From Candidatus Poribacteria bacterium (GTDB taxonomy: Bacteria > Poribacteria > WGA-4E > PCPOR2b): a stretch of DNA of 64,000 bases. Both the position numbers and the translations under genes were made by a program. The stretch is taken from NCBI GenBank assembly GCA_022822005.1, contig JAJECO010000053.1, positions 1-64,000 of the forward strand. Direction: 5' to 3'. A model generated the notes under the pieces. That model did not search any database. It saw only the letters and a list, made by a program, of their open reading frames with translations, and was not told the DNA's origin. Shown one piece after another: positions 46,026-53,315 of this stretch (positions are counted from its first letter, which is position 1; each line of letters begins with the position of its first letter).

Positions 46026-46106
46026 GGCTTACGCAGCTGACTGTAGGTGCCTACATCCCGATTTATCGGGGCGGGGCATTTTGCCCTACCCTTAAATGCG
46101 TAAGTT
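46026..46106. repeat. 81-bp MITE-like element with GGCTTACGCA ends
   Basis: The left end GGCTTACGCA (46026-46035) and the right end TGCGTAAGTT (46097-46106) are nearly perfect inverted repeats (9 of 10). Inside is CCCGAT-tt-ATCGGG (46057-46070). It sits 1 base after the lipoprotein stop, so it is transcribed with that gene. Confidence 0.6.
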
Positions 46107-46124
46107 TAATATCTGCAGAAAAAA

Positions 46125-46151
46125 GCAGGGAAGACCATTCCCTGCTTTTTT
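46125..46151 (+). terminator. Intrinsic terminator of the operon
   Basis: GCAGGGAA (46125-46132) pairs perfectly with TTCCCTGC (46138-46145) over a 5-base loop. A run of T (46146-46151 and beyond) follows, and an A-run precedes, so it can work in both directions. It ends the 37511-46025 operon. Confidence 0.88.
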
Positions 46152-46238
46152 TATTTCTACATTCTGATCTCAATTCTAAATCTAATAAGACAGCGGGTTG
46201 AGTGACAACTGATTCTCAATCGTACAGCTTCCCTTTCT

Positions 46239-47966
46239 GTGATGCAGCGAAAATCTCCCGGCAGTTGGAATCACTTTTGGCGTGAACCGTCCCTCTTGAT
46301 CACCGTCATTCTCATCAATACGTTGCTCGTCCTGTTCGTGGTGTTTCCGCTGTTTCAGGTTTTCAAAACCTGTTTCATCGCGAAAGATGGATCAACGCTC
46401 ACTCTGAAGTATGCCTGGGAACTGTTTTCCAAATCGTACAATCGACAGCCGCTCTATAACAGTATCGTCTTGGGCATCTGCGTCGCGTTGCTCGGCACAA
46501 TCGTCGGATTCGCCTGCGCGTACGCCGTCACAAAGACGGATATGCGGTTCAAACGATTCCTCCAAGCTACTACCCTCTTGCCGATTATCTCCCCACCTTT
46601 TGTTATCGCCCTCTCCGCAATTCTCCTGTTTGGCAGAAACGGCATAATCACCCGGAAACTGCTCCTCGACAGGCTCGGCATCGATCTCTACGCAGCAGGT
46701 TTCGACATCTATGGCTTGACGGGCTTGGTCGTCGTTGAAACGCTCGCCTACTTCCCGACTGCCTATCTGGTATTGGTCGGTGCGTTGTCGTCCATTGAGC
46801 CGGCGTTGGAAGAAGCCGCATCAAATCTCGGTGCGTCCCGGTGGAAGGTCTTCCGAACCGTTACCGTGCCGCTTGCACTGCCGGGAATTGCGAGCGCGAT
46901 GCTGCTGCTGTTTATCGAGTCAATGGCAGATTTTGGGAATCCGCTTATCTTGGCGGGCCGATTCAACGTCCTTTCCGTGCAGGCGTATCTCCAGATCACC
47001 GGCAACGATAACCTTCCCGGCGGTGCAACACTGGCGATGGCACTGCTACTTCCCTCTCTCGCTGTCTACTTCTTACAACACTATCTCCTACGTCAACGGG
47101 CCTTTGTCGCAGTGACAGGAAGGGCTTCAGGAGCGGGGATGCAAACGACTGATAAGCGGATACACTATCCGCTGATAGCTATCTGTTGGGGAGCGGTGGG
47201 ATGTGTCTTTCTTTTTTACGGATTGGTCCTGGTTGGATCATTCACCAGGTTGTGGGGTGTCGATTATTCACTGACGTTGAACAACTACGCCGAAGCCTTT
47301 CGACTGGGAGCGGATTATATCTGGGACTCTCTCCTGCTCGCGGCGATTGCCACGCCGTTAACTGGACTGCTGGGAATGGTCGTTGCCTATATAGTTAAGC
47401 GAAAGCAGTTTGTGGGGCGCAGGCTGACGGATATAACATCCATGTTAAGTTTTGCTGTGCCGGGGACGGTGGTCGGCATCGGCTACATCCTCGCCTTTAA
47501 CCAGCCACCGCTTATGTTGAGAGGAACAGCGGCCATTATTGTGGTGCTGTTTATCTTCCGTAATATGCCCGTCGGGATCCGTGCTGCCGCCGCCTCGTTG
47601 GACCAAATAGATTCATCGCTGGAGGAGGCGTCGACCAATTTGGGGGCGGGCAGCCTGACCACGTTTCGTCGGATCCTGTTGCCGCTGATCGCGCCGGCGT
47701 TTTTTGCTGGGCTCGCCTACAGTTTCGTCCGATGTATGACCGCTATCAGTGCGGTGATTTTTGTTGTCTCCGGTCAGTGGAATCTGATTACCGTGGCAAT
47801 TCTGGGGTTTGTTGAAAACAGCGACTTCTCACAGGCGGCTGCGCTCTCGATTATCCTCATCGCCTTTGTAATGGCTGCTTTGGGACTGATTCAGCTTATG
47901 TTGACGTTGGTTTTCAAGCGGCGTATCACGGATTTTTTTGGATATGCAAACACATCTTGCAACTAA
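46239..47966 (+). CDS. FbpB-type iron/thiamine ABC transporter permease (two-domain)
   Basis: A 575-residue protein with about 12 membrane segments, in two homologous halves, each with the EAA loop. The loop segments are EEAASNLGASRWKVFRTVTVPL near residue 190 and EEASTNLGAGSLTTFRRILLPL near 465. This is the architecture of Fe(III)/sulfate/thiamine-type permeases such as FbpB. The binding protein and ATPase genes are absent on both sides, so it is either an orphan or its partners lie elsewhere. The start could be GTG 46239 or ATG 46242. The region beyond its stop is the peptide island. Confidence 0.85.
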   Translation: MMQRKSPGSWNHFWREPSLLITVILINTLLVLFVVFPLFQVFKTCFIAKDGSTLTLKYAWELFSKSYNRQPLYNSIVLGICVALLGTIVGFACAYAVTKTDMRFKRFLQATTLLPIISPPFVIALSAILLFGRNGIITRKLLLDRLGIDLYAAGFDIYGLTGLVVVETLAYFPTAYLVLVGALSSIEPALEEAASNLGASRWKVFRTVTVPLALPGIASAMLLLFIESMADFGNPLILAGRFNVLSVQAYLQITGNDNLPGGATLAMALLLPSLAVYFLQHYLLRQRAFVAVTGRASGAGMQTTDKRIHYPLIAICWGAVGCVFLFYGLVLVGSFTRLWGVDYSLTLNNYAEAFRLGADYIWDSLLLAAIATPLTGLLGMVVAYIVKRKQFVGRRLTDITSMLSFAVPGTVVGIGYILAFNQPPLMLRGTAAIIVVLFIFRNMPVGIRAAAASLDQIDSSLEEASTNLGAGSLTTFRRILLPLIAPAFFAGLAYSFVRCMTAISAVIFVVSGQWNLITVAILGFVENSDFSQAAALSIILIAFVMAALGLIQLMLTLVFKRRITDFFGYANTSCN

Positions 47967-48052
47967 TTTGAAGCGTTATGACATATTATGTCAAAACGCC
48001 CCCAAAGGTGGTTGGTATTTTTATTAGTTGGATGGTATTTTATAATTGCGAC

Positions 48053-48250
48053 TAGGATAGATAGTGATGATGGCTCCGAGTTACCGCTCGGAACCACCTT
48101 GGAGCAACACGAGACACAACCTCGAATCGCTTCGTCATTGTTAGGCATTCACCCTAACAATTATTTTATAGTATAACCCTTTTAGCCACCTGTTTCTACC
48201 TAAAACAAAGGGCGGCGCGATTCGGGATTACCCATCATGCAGCCCTTTTT
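48053..48250 (+). ncRNA. Leader RNA candidate, copy 1, upstream of a secreted-peptide gene
   Basis: A TATAAT lies at 48041-48046. From about 48053 to the T-run at 48250 lies a conserved stretch shared with 50452-50629. Shared features are a CTCCGAG hairpin, the segment CGAATCGCTTCGTCATTGTT, a TGTTAGG/CCTAACA stem, an ATAGTATA tract and a terminator-like stem (GGGCGGC/GCAGCCC plus T5). The copies differ in stem positions but keep the hairpins. No protein frame is conserved here. It may be a regulatory leader, a small RNA or an attenuator. Confidence 0.5.
48210..48250 (+). terminator. Terminator-like hairpin before the first secreted-peptide gene
   Basis: GGGCGGC (48210-48216) pairs with GCAGCCC (48239-48245), with one mismatch and a 22-base loop, followed by TTTTT. 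It lies 41 bases before the ATG at 48291, so it would end the leader unless read through. The paired second copy (50596-50629) has a perfect stem. Confidence 0.5.
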
Positions 48251-48290
48251 CTGTTTTTAGATGGAAACATGGCACTTCAGGAGAGAAACG

Positions 48291-48632
48291 ATGTCAGTAA
48301 AAGAACGCTTCAAAACGTTAGTGTTTGCTGTTAGCCTATTGTCCATCGGGCTTGTTGGTAATTTCCCCCCGCTTTTGTTTGAGGCTGAAGCAGGCGCAGA
48401 CAAGAAGATAAAGATAACAAATTATATAAAATATTACGATGCAGGTGGTGCTTACTGCGCTAACCTTTCAGGACCTGTAACCTCCTATGAGCCAGTTGTA
48501 TACAACGGATATGGTCACTACTATAACTACCATATCATGGGTCAATCAGGACACCCCAATGGTCACGGTTATTTGGTCACGGGAAAATACGTGATTCATA
48601 CTGTTTTTAACATTTCCAGTTGTTATACTTAA
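48291..48632 (+). CDS. Small secreted Gly/Tyr/His-rich protein
   Basis: A 113-residue protein with a signal peptide (about 1-35, ending FEAEAGA) and a mature part rich in Tyr, Gly and His, with two cysteines (in GGAYCANLSG and at the end, SSCYT). The strand-turn-strand pattern (YNGYGHYYNYHIMG, PNGHGYLVTGKY) suggests an all-beta mini-domain, possibly metal-binding. AGGAGAG precedes the ATG at 48291, so the longer frame from 48261 is not used. It follows leader copy 1. No known family is recognised. The position equals that of the six-cysteine peptide in the second copy. Confidence 0.7.
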   Translation: MSVKERFKTLVFAVSLLSIGLVGNFPPLLFEAEAGADKKIKITNYIKYYDAGGAYCANLSGPVTSYEPVVYNGYGHYYNYHIMGQSGHPNGHGYLVTGKYVIHTVFNISSCYT

Positions 48633-48661
48633 GCACTTTAGCATCGTTAGAAAGATAGGCA

Positions 48662-48697
48662 GCCCAGCCTCTACCAGCGTCTCCGTAGAGGCTGGGC
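48662..48697. repeat. 13-bp perfect stem-loop
   Basis: GCCCAGCCTCTAC (48662-48674) and GTAGAGGCTGGGC (48685-48697) form a 13-bp perfect stem over a 10-base loop. There is no T-run. It lies 30 bases after the peptide stop and may end or stabilise that transcript. Confidence 0.65.
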
Positions 48698-48797
48698 GTC
48701 AGACGTCTGCCGTCACAGCGGTAAAATCTTCAAACGAGAATAGTATGTGACAAGGGGAAACACACATTTCAGCGATTTCAGAAGGGACGGTATTTTG

Positions 48798-49871
48798 ATG
48801 CGAAAGTTTATTCTATTTATGTCAGTGATAGTCGTTCTAATAGCAGGCGGGATTTTCTACTTAAACGAGGAAAAAAAGCACTTTATAGAAAATCTACTTC
48901 AATCCCCTGTAGCTGTAAACCAATCTATTGACAAATCCTCCTCATCGGGAAATGAAATGTTTGAAGTGGATGGGGAGAGATTCATTCCTGAAGACGGCGT
49001 GCATGAGACACTTCCACAGGAGCAGACCGCAACAGCAGAAAAAACGTCTTCAGAAACGCCCTCTCCGGACGAGAAAGCGGACGAGAAAGCAGATTTTGTC
49101 CGCGACCAATGGATTGAAATGTTTGGAGACATTCCAGAGGTCCATGCCGCCTCCGAATACATGCGAAAAATATACAAGAAGGAACGACATATACCCATTA
49201 ATGAAGTGATTTCTGGCTTAGAAGCGTCACATTACCTTTTCCCAAACGGTGGGCATGGAATACTCTTGGAAATGCGAAAATCTCAGAAAGCACTGGGGAT
49301 CCACGAGGTTGAGTTCATATATGAGGAGGATCCTGAGAATGTAAGGTATGCGGAGAATCTTGAGGTGATTTATTTAAATTCCCCTGAGCCTTTTCCGTCC
49401 CATCCCCCTGCATCTGATAGTGTTTCTTCAGGAAGTATTGATGAGGATATAGATGTTCTGCCGGCTCGCTCTGAGGGAACCCCTGTAATGCCAGAATCTA
49501 AGACCTCCGTCATGTCTGAGCATGTTCACCACGAAGATGGGCATGCACACGAAACACAAACTATCAAAACACCTGCGCCGGCAGCTGCTAAAGGCGTTGA
49601 AGCAGACGGTTGGGTGGGATTATCGTCTGAACAACGGGAGCGGGCGAAACGGTTATTTGACGAATATGGCACAACGGAGGGGCTTCGTCGGTTGAAGGAG
49701 TCTGACCCGGAAGCGGCGCGGCGGTTTGAGTCCGATCCCGATTCCATCGAGGATGCCGAGAATCGGCATAAATCGAGATCCCGACGAGTCGGGACAGGGC
49801 GGGAGCGTCGTCCGGTGCCTTCCCGTGATGTGCCTGATGGGGGGCAACCGGAATCAGGATCAAAAGATTAA
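48798..49871 (+). CDS. Membrane-anchored protein with C-terminal EGLRRL motif
   Basis: A 357-residue protein with an N-terminal membrane anchor (residues 5-22) and a long extracytoplasmic part. A structured section (about 85-195: PEVHAASEYMRKIYKK...) is followed by a low-complexity His/Glu/Pro region with HVHHEDGHAHE near 255. The C-terminal domain (about 285-325) has the pattern LFDEYGTTEGLRRLKESDPE. The same domain is seen in the 51877 protein. The last 30 residues contain a palindromic repeat (TCCCGAC-ga-GTCGGGA, 49779-49794) read in frame, so the true end may have been altered. ATG 48798 is used; GTG 48747 is possible. Confidence 0.68.
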   Translation: MRKFILFMSVIVVLIAGGIFYLNEEKKHFIENLLQSPVAVNQSIDKSSSSGNEMFEVDGERFIPEDGVHETLPQEQTATAEKTSSETPSPDEKADEKADFVRDQWIEMFGDIPEVHAASEYMRKIYKKERHIPINEVISGLEASHYLFPNGGHGILLEMRKSQKALGIHEVEFIYEEDPENVRYAENLEVIYLNSPEPFPSHPPASDSVSSGSIDEDIDVLPARSEGTPVMPESKTSVMSEHVHHEDGHAHETQTIKTPAPAAAKGVEADGWVGLSSEQRERAKRLFDEYGTTEGLRRLKESDPEAARRFESDPDSIEDAENRHKSRSRRVGTGRERRPVPSRDVPDGGQPESGSKD

Positions 49872-49922
49872 CGCGATTTTCAGGATTAAGCGGTTGTTAC
49901 CCAAGCTATCCTGATACAGACT

Positions 49923-49965
49923 GGGGGTATATCTTCGGAATTTGAAGAATATGCCCCCTTTTTTT
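49923..49965 (+). terminator. Intrinsic terminator, copy 1
   Basis: GGGGGTATATCTTC (49923-49936) pairs with GAAGAATATGCCCCC (49944-49958) with one bulge, and is followed by seven T. It is the same kind of element as 54125-54163. Confidence 0.82.
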
Positions 49966-49981
49966 ATGTCTCGTCCCGCGT

Positions 49982-50012
49982 AGCAAGGATTTCGATTCGA
50001 TCGAAGTTTGCT
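49982..50012. repeat. Conserved post-terminator hairpin, copy 1
   Basis: AGCAA/TTGCT (49982-49986/50008-50012) surrounds TTTCGAT/ATCGAAG (49990-49996/50000-50006) with a TCG loop. The copy at 54180-54210 has the same shape but T-A is replaced by C-G at 49992/50004, a compensatory change. Confidence 0.55.
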
Positions 50013-50307
50013 CTTAGGGGTGGTGAATAGTTTTCCGATGTGTGCTGTAAAAAAGAGTAAGACGAGGACAGAAGCAGCTATCTGAGAGCGGTATGTCGGA
50101 GGGGCGAAAGTAGAGGTTCACAAGAGGGAAAATTCTTAAGTATCGGAAAGGCTGATATAAAAAGAAAGTGCAATACACGAAGCAAAACCGCAGCTGTTGA
50201 AAGTGAGGGGCGGGGTGGAAGAGGGGAGGGAAAATCTCAGATTCTCGGTACGGAGATTGGCTCAATTCGTCAAATCTCAAAAACAATGAAAAATTTATCA
50301 AAGTATT
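50013..50307. other. 295-bp purine-rich gap, no gene
   Basis: The + strand is rich in A and G. The opposite strand has a 95-codon frame (50014-50301), but it has no ribosome site and an F/P/S-rich translation typical of a purine-rich antisense; I do not accept it. The segment GGTGAA(T/C)AGTTTTCCGATGTG near 50021-50040 is shared with 54220-54239. Confidence 0.4.
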
Positions 50308-50344
50308 TTCTTCAACTTGAAACTATTTGTTTCAAGTTGAAGAA
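50308..50344. repeat. 16-bp perfect stem-loop upstream of leader copy 2
   Basis: TTCTTCAACTTGAAAC (50308-50323) and GTTTCAAGTTGAAGAA (50329-50344) form a 16-bp perfect stem with a TATTT loop. It lies directly before the promoter at 50352 and may be an operator or a two-way terminator. Confidence 0.7.
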
Positions 50345-50351
50345 TTCAAAT

Positions 50352-50380
50352 TTGCAGCTGCACATTTTTTGTTGTATAAT
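50352..50380 (+). promoter_or_regulatory. Promoter of leader copy 2
   Basis: TTGCAG (50352-50357) and a perfect TATAAT (50375-50380) are 17 bases apart. Transcription would start near 50387. Confidence 0.6.
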
Positions 50381-50386
50381 CGGACA

Positions 50387-50629
50387 TTAGAAAGGAAAAT
50401 GGTCCAGTGGGCCGGTTTCCAGCTTTCTAATCAAGGATATTCCTTGAGTTTTGTGGGAGCTCCGAGTTGCCGCTCGAAGCCCCCTGAAGCAACACGAGAC
50501 ACAACCTCGAATCGCTTCGTCATTGTTAGGGTGAACGCCTAACAATTGTTTGATAGTATACCCTTTGATGCCATTCGTTTCAATCGAAAACAAGGGGGCT
50601 GCGCGATTTGAGGACGCAGCCCTTTTTTT
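50387..50629 (+). ncRNA. Leader RNA candidate, copy 2
   Basis: This stretch from the promoter to the terminator (50596-50629) holds the conserved block 50462-50570 shared with copy 1. The stem TGTTAGG/CCTAACA reappears (50525-50545), but its loop GTGAACG resembles the reverse complement of the copy-1 loop (CATTCAC), as if the hairpin were inverted. The transcript should end 38 bases before the peptide ATG, unless read through. Confidence 0.5.
50596..50629 (+). terminator. Terminator before the second secreted-peptide gene
   Basis: GGGCTGCG (50596-50603) pairs perfectly with CGCAGCCC (50615-50622) over an 11-base loop, then seven T. It ends leader copy 2 and is 38 bases upstream of the ATG at 50668, consistent with attenuation or with a free small RNA. 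Confidence 0.85.
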
Positions 50630-50667
50630 GTTTTCGGTCGGGACGGTGGTAATGAGGAGATTTGAGT

Positions 50668-50913
50668 ATGTTAAGTTTTCGGCGTTTTATAGCAATGTTT
50701 CTGATTATCGCGTTAGTCGCTGTCGTTTTCTATGTACAAGAGGTTAAGGCGGATCCTTGTGAAGACGCCATGGATTTGTGTAAATCATATTGGGATTTTG
50801 CAGATCTCGTATGTGACCATTATGGCCATTCCTCCCTTACGTGTTTAGCGGCAATAGATTATACGATTCAAGTCTGTGCATACTATATTGCTCGGCATTG
50901 TAATACAGCATAA
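50668..50913 (+). CDS. Six-cysteine small secreted peptide, copy A
   Basis: An 81-residue precursor with a signal peptide (about 1-28, ending VKA) and a mature part of about 53 residues. Its cysteine spacing is C-x6-C-x10-C-x9-C-x10-C-x7-C, nearly the same as in the 53316 peptide. Shared residues include LC, VCD-x-YG and CAY. Three disulfides are likely, giving a small stable fold. No known family is recognised. GAGGAG precedes ATG 50668. Its stop TAA is formed by the left end of the IS at 50911; precise loss of the IS would restore TAG, so the protein end is unchanged. Confidence 0.78.
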   Translation: MLSFRRFIAMFLIIALVAVVFYVQEVKADPCEDAMDLCKSYWDFADLVCDHYGHSSLTCLAAIDYTIQVCAYYIARHCNTA

Positions 50914-51837
50914 CGCAAGTTGCTAGTGGATTATTTAATAAAGAGTGTAATCATAGTAGTAATTAGAAACAAAACCACCTTAATCTCAAATCCAGCGGCA
51001 GTGACCGCATGAATAGCACGTGGCATGCGTTGGGTGATTAGACTATTTGTAACCTCCACCTGCTTCCTGCGGTGATGGTGTAGGTAAACTTTCCATGGTG
51101 GATATTGCCGCTTACTGTTTCTCTTACGCAACGGTTTGAGCAGGATGCCAGCTTCAGTCAACGCATCTTCAATCCCATAATTACAGTAGGCTTTATCTGC
51201 ATAAACAACCGCTCCGTGAGGTAAGTCAAAAGGATAACACCGCACCCCCCCAACATCGGCAAAGCTACCCGGTGTTAAGAAAAACTCAACCGGTACACCA
51301 CTTTCAGTGACCATCAGATGCAGTTTGAGTCCATAGAAGTATCTACGTTTACTGGGTATCACCCCTCGCCACACTTCACCTTGATACCGTTTGGCACCAG
51401 AGATACGAATGGGGTCACATGCTGGGACGGGATAAGAGTCAATCGCATAGATTTGATGCGAGTTTTGTGCTTTACAGTCTGTGGCAAGGGAGTCAAAAAG
51501 TGTCTGAAACATCGGGGCAATTTGGTGGAGTCTTCGGTTGAATCGTGCTTTACTGAGCATATTAGGAATATACCCCTGTTCTTTGAGGACCTGGCGTGCC
51601 GTCTGTTGATTGCCACCGAACAGTTCTACTGCTACTAATGCCGTTGTCATCACTTCGGCGGCAGACATTTTGGTTCGTGGGTCATCTTGGTATCCCTGTT
51701 GAATTAACAGATCGTCACAAAGCGTATAAAATACTACAATTACTAAGTCCATGGGATTCTCCTGTTTATCAGTGTTGTTATGGATAACAAACACTCTAAC
51801 GGAAATTCCATGGATATTCAAATAGCAACTTGCGTTA
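50911..51837. mobile_element. IS982-like insertion sequence (927 bp)
   Basis: The ends are perfect 15-bp inverted repeats TAACGCAAGTTGCTA (50911-50925) and TAGCAACTTGCGTTA (51823-51837). They begin with TA, which may be the target duplication. The single gene inside is a DDE transposase. The IS appears complete and recent, since both ends are intact. The 167-bp element at 5494-5660 shares these ends. Confidence 0.85.
50931..51752 (-). CDS. IS982-family-like DDE transposase
   Basis: A 273-residue transposase. The first catalytic Asp is in YAIDSYPVPACDPIR (near residue 120), the second likely in ADKAYCNYG (near 197), and the final Glu in the Lys/Glu-rich C-terminal region. The pattern GVIPSKRRYFYGLKLHLMVTESG fits IS982-type enzymes. 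I use ATG 51752, preceded by AGGAGA, instead of the longer frame from 51821. The frame is intact, so the element may be active. IS5-type remains an alternative label. Confidence 0.82.
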   Translation of the reverse strand: MDLVIVVFYTLCDDLLIQQGYQDDPRTKMSAAEVMTTALVAVELFGGNQQTARQVLKEQGYIPNMLSKARFNRRLHQIAPMFQTLFDSLATDCKAQNSHQIYAIDSYPVPACDPIRISGAKRYQGEVWRGVIPSKRRYFYGLKLHLMVTESGVPVEFFLTPGSFADVGGVRCYPFDLPHGAVVYADKAYCNYGIEDALTEAGILLKPLRKRNSKRQYPPWKVYLHHHRRKQVEVTNSLITQRMPRAIHAVTAAGFEIKVVLFLITTMITLFIK

Positions 51838-51876
51838 GCATAGTAGACTGATGAGTCACAATAGGAGCGTCAAAGC

Positions 51877-53010
51877 ATGAAAAAAAAGTGTTTTTATATG
51901 GGTGGCACCTTGTTGATAGGGGTAATTGTTTGTGTATCGGTGTTTTTTTTACTTCGAGAGCGCAAGGGAAATGAGCTTCAGCGCCAACTTCCCCCCACTA
52001 CCGTAAGGCATCGGAATAGGGAGGCAAGCCCAAATAAAAACCTCCCACAACAGGGAAAAAACCCTGATGCCCGCCCGATTCCTATTGAGAAAATCATACA
52101 GCAAAACAAAAGTCAGATGATGTCCATATTGAGCGAAAAACAACTCGCAAACCCTGAGATACAAAAACGGCTTGCGCTTATGGATTCGCCAGCGTACCGC
52201 GAATTTATGAAAGACGCTTATGCAACAGGACTGAATCAACGGAAAATGAACGACTTTTGGGAATCGCAAGGATTCAGAGTAAAACGGGAGTACCCTGAGA
52301 TGTTCCGTCATTACTTTCCCACCGGTGAACCAGAGGATTATGACCAGAAGATGCGTCTAAAGATAGCGGAGATGTTTCTCACCCAAGAACCGGTAGACTT
52401 GACAGACCCACTAGCAGCAGCTCGCCAACGTCTTAACGTCGTTAGCGAGCTGATAAAAGACAAGACTGATGCGGTGTGGTATCTTGGACGTTTCGGTGAC
52501 GAGTGGGACGGTCCAATGCAAGGGGTTATGGGAGTGGAACAGGGAGAGGAGCGCAGAAACGCTGCAACTGAATGGATGATTGACATACAGCGAAACGCGG
52601 CGAGTATTGTAGAAGCCGCAGAGACAGCAGGCGTTGGTCAGGCATCAGCTCCTTCATGGGATATGTCGTCCGTCGTAGAAAGCTCCTCAGCACCTCATAG
52701 CGAAACGGAAGTGTCCACTACGGTTGACACATCAGAGCGGGATCCAATGACTGGCGCAGAGATTGAAAGATCGTTGACACGTCAGCCGCCCGATATACCC
52801 CAAAATCAAAAGCCTGATACACCCAGCGAGCTTCCAAGCAATTTGGAAGCTTCCCTGAAATCGCAGTTTTCATCAGAGCGTTTCGATCGGGCGATGTCTA
52901 CTTTAGAGCAGTATGGACCCGAAGAAGGGCTCCGCCGTCTTCGTCAAAGCGATCCAGACTTTGCCAAGCAAGTAGAACAACATCGTAACCGAGAGGAGGT
53001 TTCCAAATGA
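51877..53010 (+). CDS. Membrane-anchored protein with C-terminal EGLRRL motif
   Basis: A 377-residue protein with an N-terminal membrane anchor (residues 8-26) and a long extracytoplasmic part. A predicted helical domain (about 68-255) carries KRLALMDSPAYREFMKDAYATG and DYDQKMRLKIAEMFLTQEP. A low-complexity Ser/Thr/Pro linker leads to the C-terminal domain LEQYGPEEGLRRLRQSDPDF (about 342-361), which it shares with the 48798 protein. The middle domains are not obviously alike, so the shared tail may be a common binding module. Its stop overlaps the next gene's start (ATGA). GGAG precedes the ATG. Confidence 0.68.
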   Translation: MKKKCFYMGGTLLIGVIVCVSVFFLLRERKGNELQRQLPPTTVRHRNREASPNKNLPQQGKNPDARPIPIEKIIQQNKSQMMSILSEKQLANPEIQKRLALMDSPAYREFMKDAYATGLNQRKMNDFWESQGFRVKREYPEMFRHYFPTGEPEDYDQKMRLKIAEMFLTQEPVDLTDPLAAARQRLNVVSELIKDKTDAVWYLGRFGDEWDGPMQGVMGVEQGEERRNAATEWMIDIQRNAASIVEAAETAGVGQASAPSWDMSSVVESSSAPHSETEVSTTVDTSERDPMTGAEIERSLTRQPPDIPQNQKPDTPSELPSNLEASLKSQFSSERFDRAMSTLEQYGPEEGLRRLRQSDPDFAKQVEQHRNREEVSK

Positions 53011-53261
53011 AAGTGTTTATGATAACGTGGATAGCCCTCTGCTTCTTGGTGGTTGTGGGATTGTTCATTGCGTATGCAACAGACAACTTTCCCGGTGTCC
53101 CCGCTCCCCAATCCCGTTCCGAGTCGCCCGATAAATCGGGACAGGTTGGGTTGGAAACGGAGGAGGAGTGTTCGCCGTGTGAAGAAAATCTGAAACGGCT
53201 AAAAGAGGTAATAGAACAGGCAGAGCGCAAGCGACAAGCACGCAAAAGCCTAGCACAGTAA
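53007..53261 (+). CDS. Small single-pass membrane protein with CxxC
   Basis: An 84-residue protein. One membrane segment (residues 5-23) is followed by a short low-complexity linker, the pair ECSPCEEN and a basic helix (LKRLKEVIEQAERKRQARKS). The linker is encoded partly by a CCCGAT-aa-ATCGGG palindrome (53127-53140), a sign that a REP-type repeat inserted in frame. Its ATG overlaps the preceding stop by four bases, so it is translationally coupled. The CxxC could bind a metal or be redox active. No family is recognised. Confidence 0.62.
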   Translation: MKVFMITWIALCFLVVVGLFIAYATDNFPGVPAPQSRSESPDKSGQVGLETEEECSPCEENLKRLKEVIEQAERKRQARKSLAQ

Positions 53262-53315
53262 GATAGTCTTATTCTGTATTGACAGTTCCCTAACTACCAA
53301 AGAAAGGATTTTCAC

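Noticed and set aside
50014-50301. 95-codon minus-strand frame in the purine-rich gap
   Set aside because: The F/P/S-rich translation follows from the purine-rich strand; there is no start signal and part of the DNA is shared with a non-coding copy near 54220.
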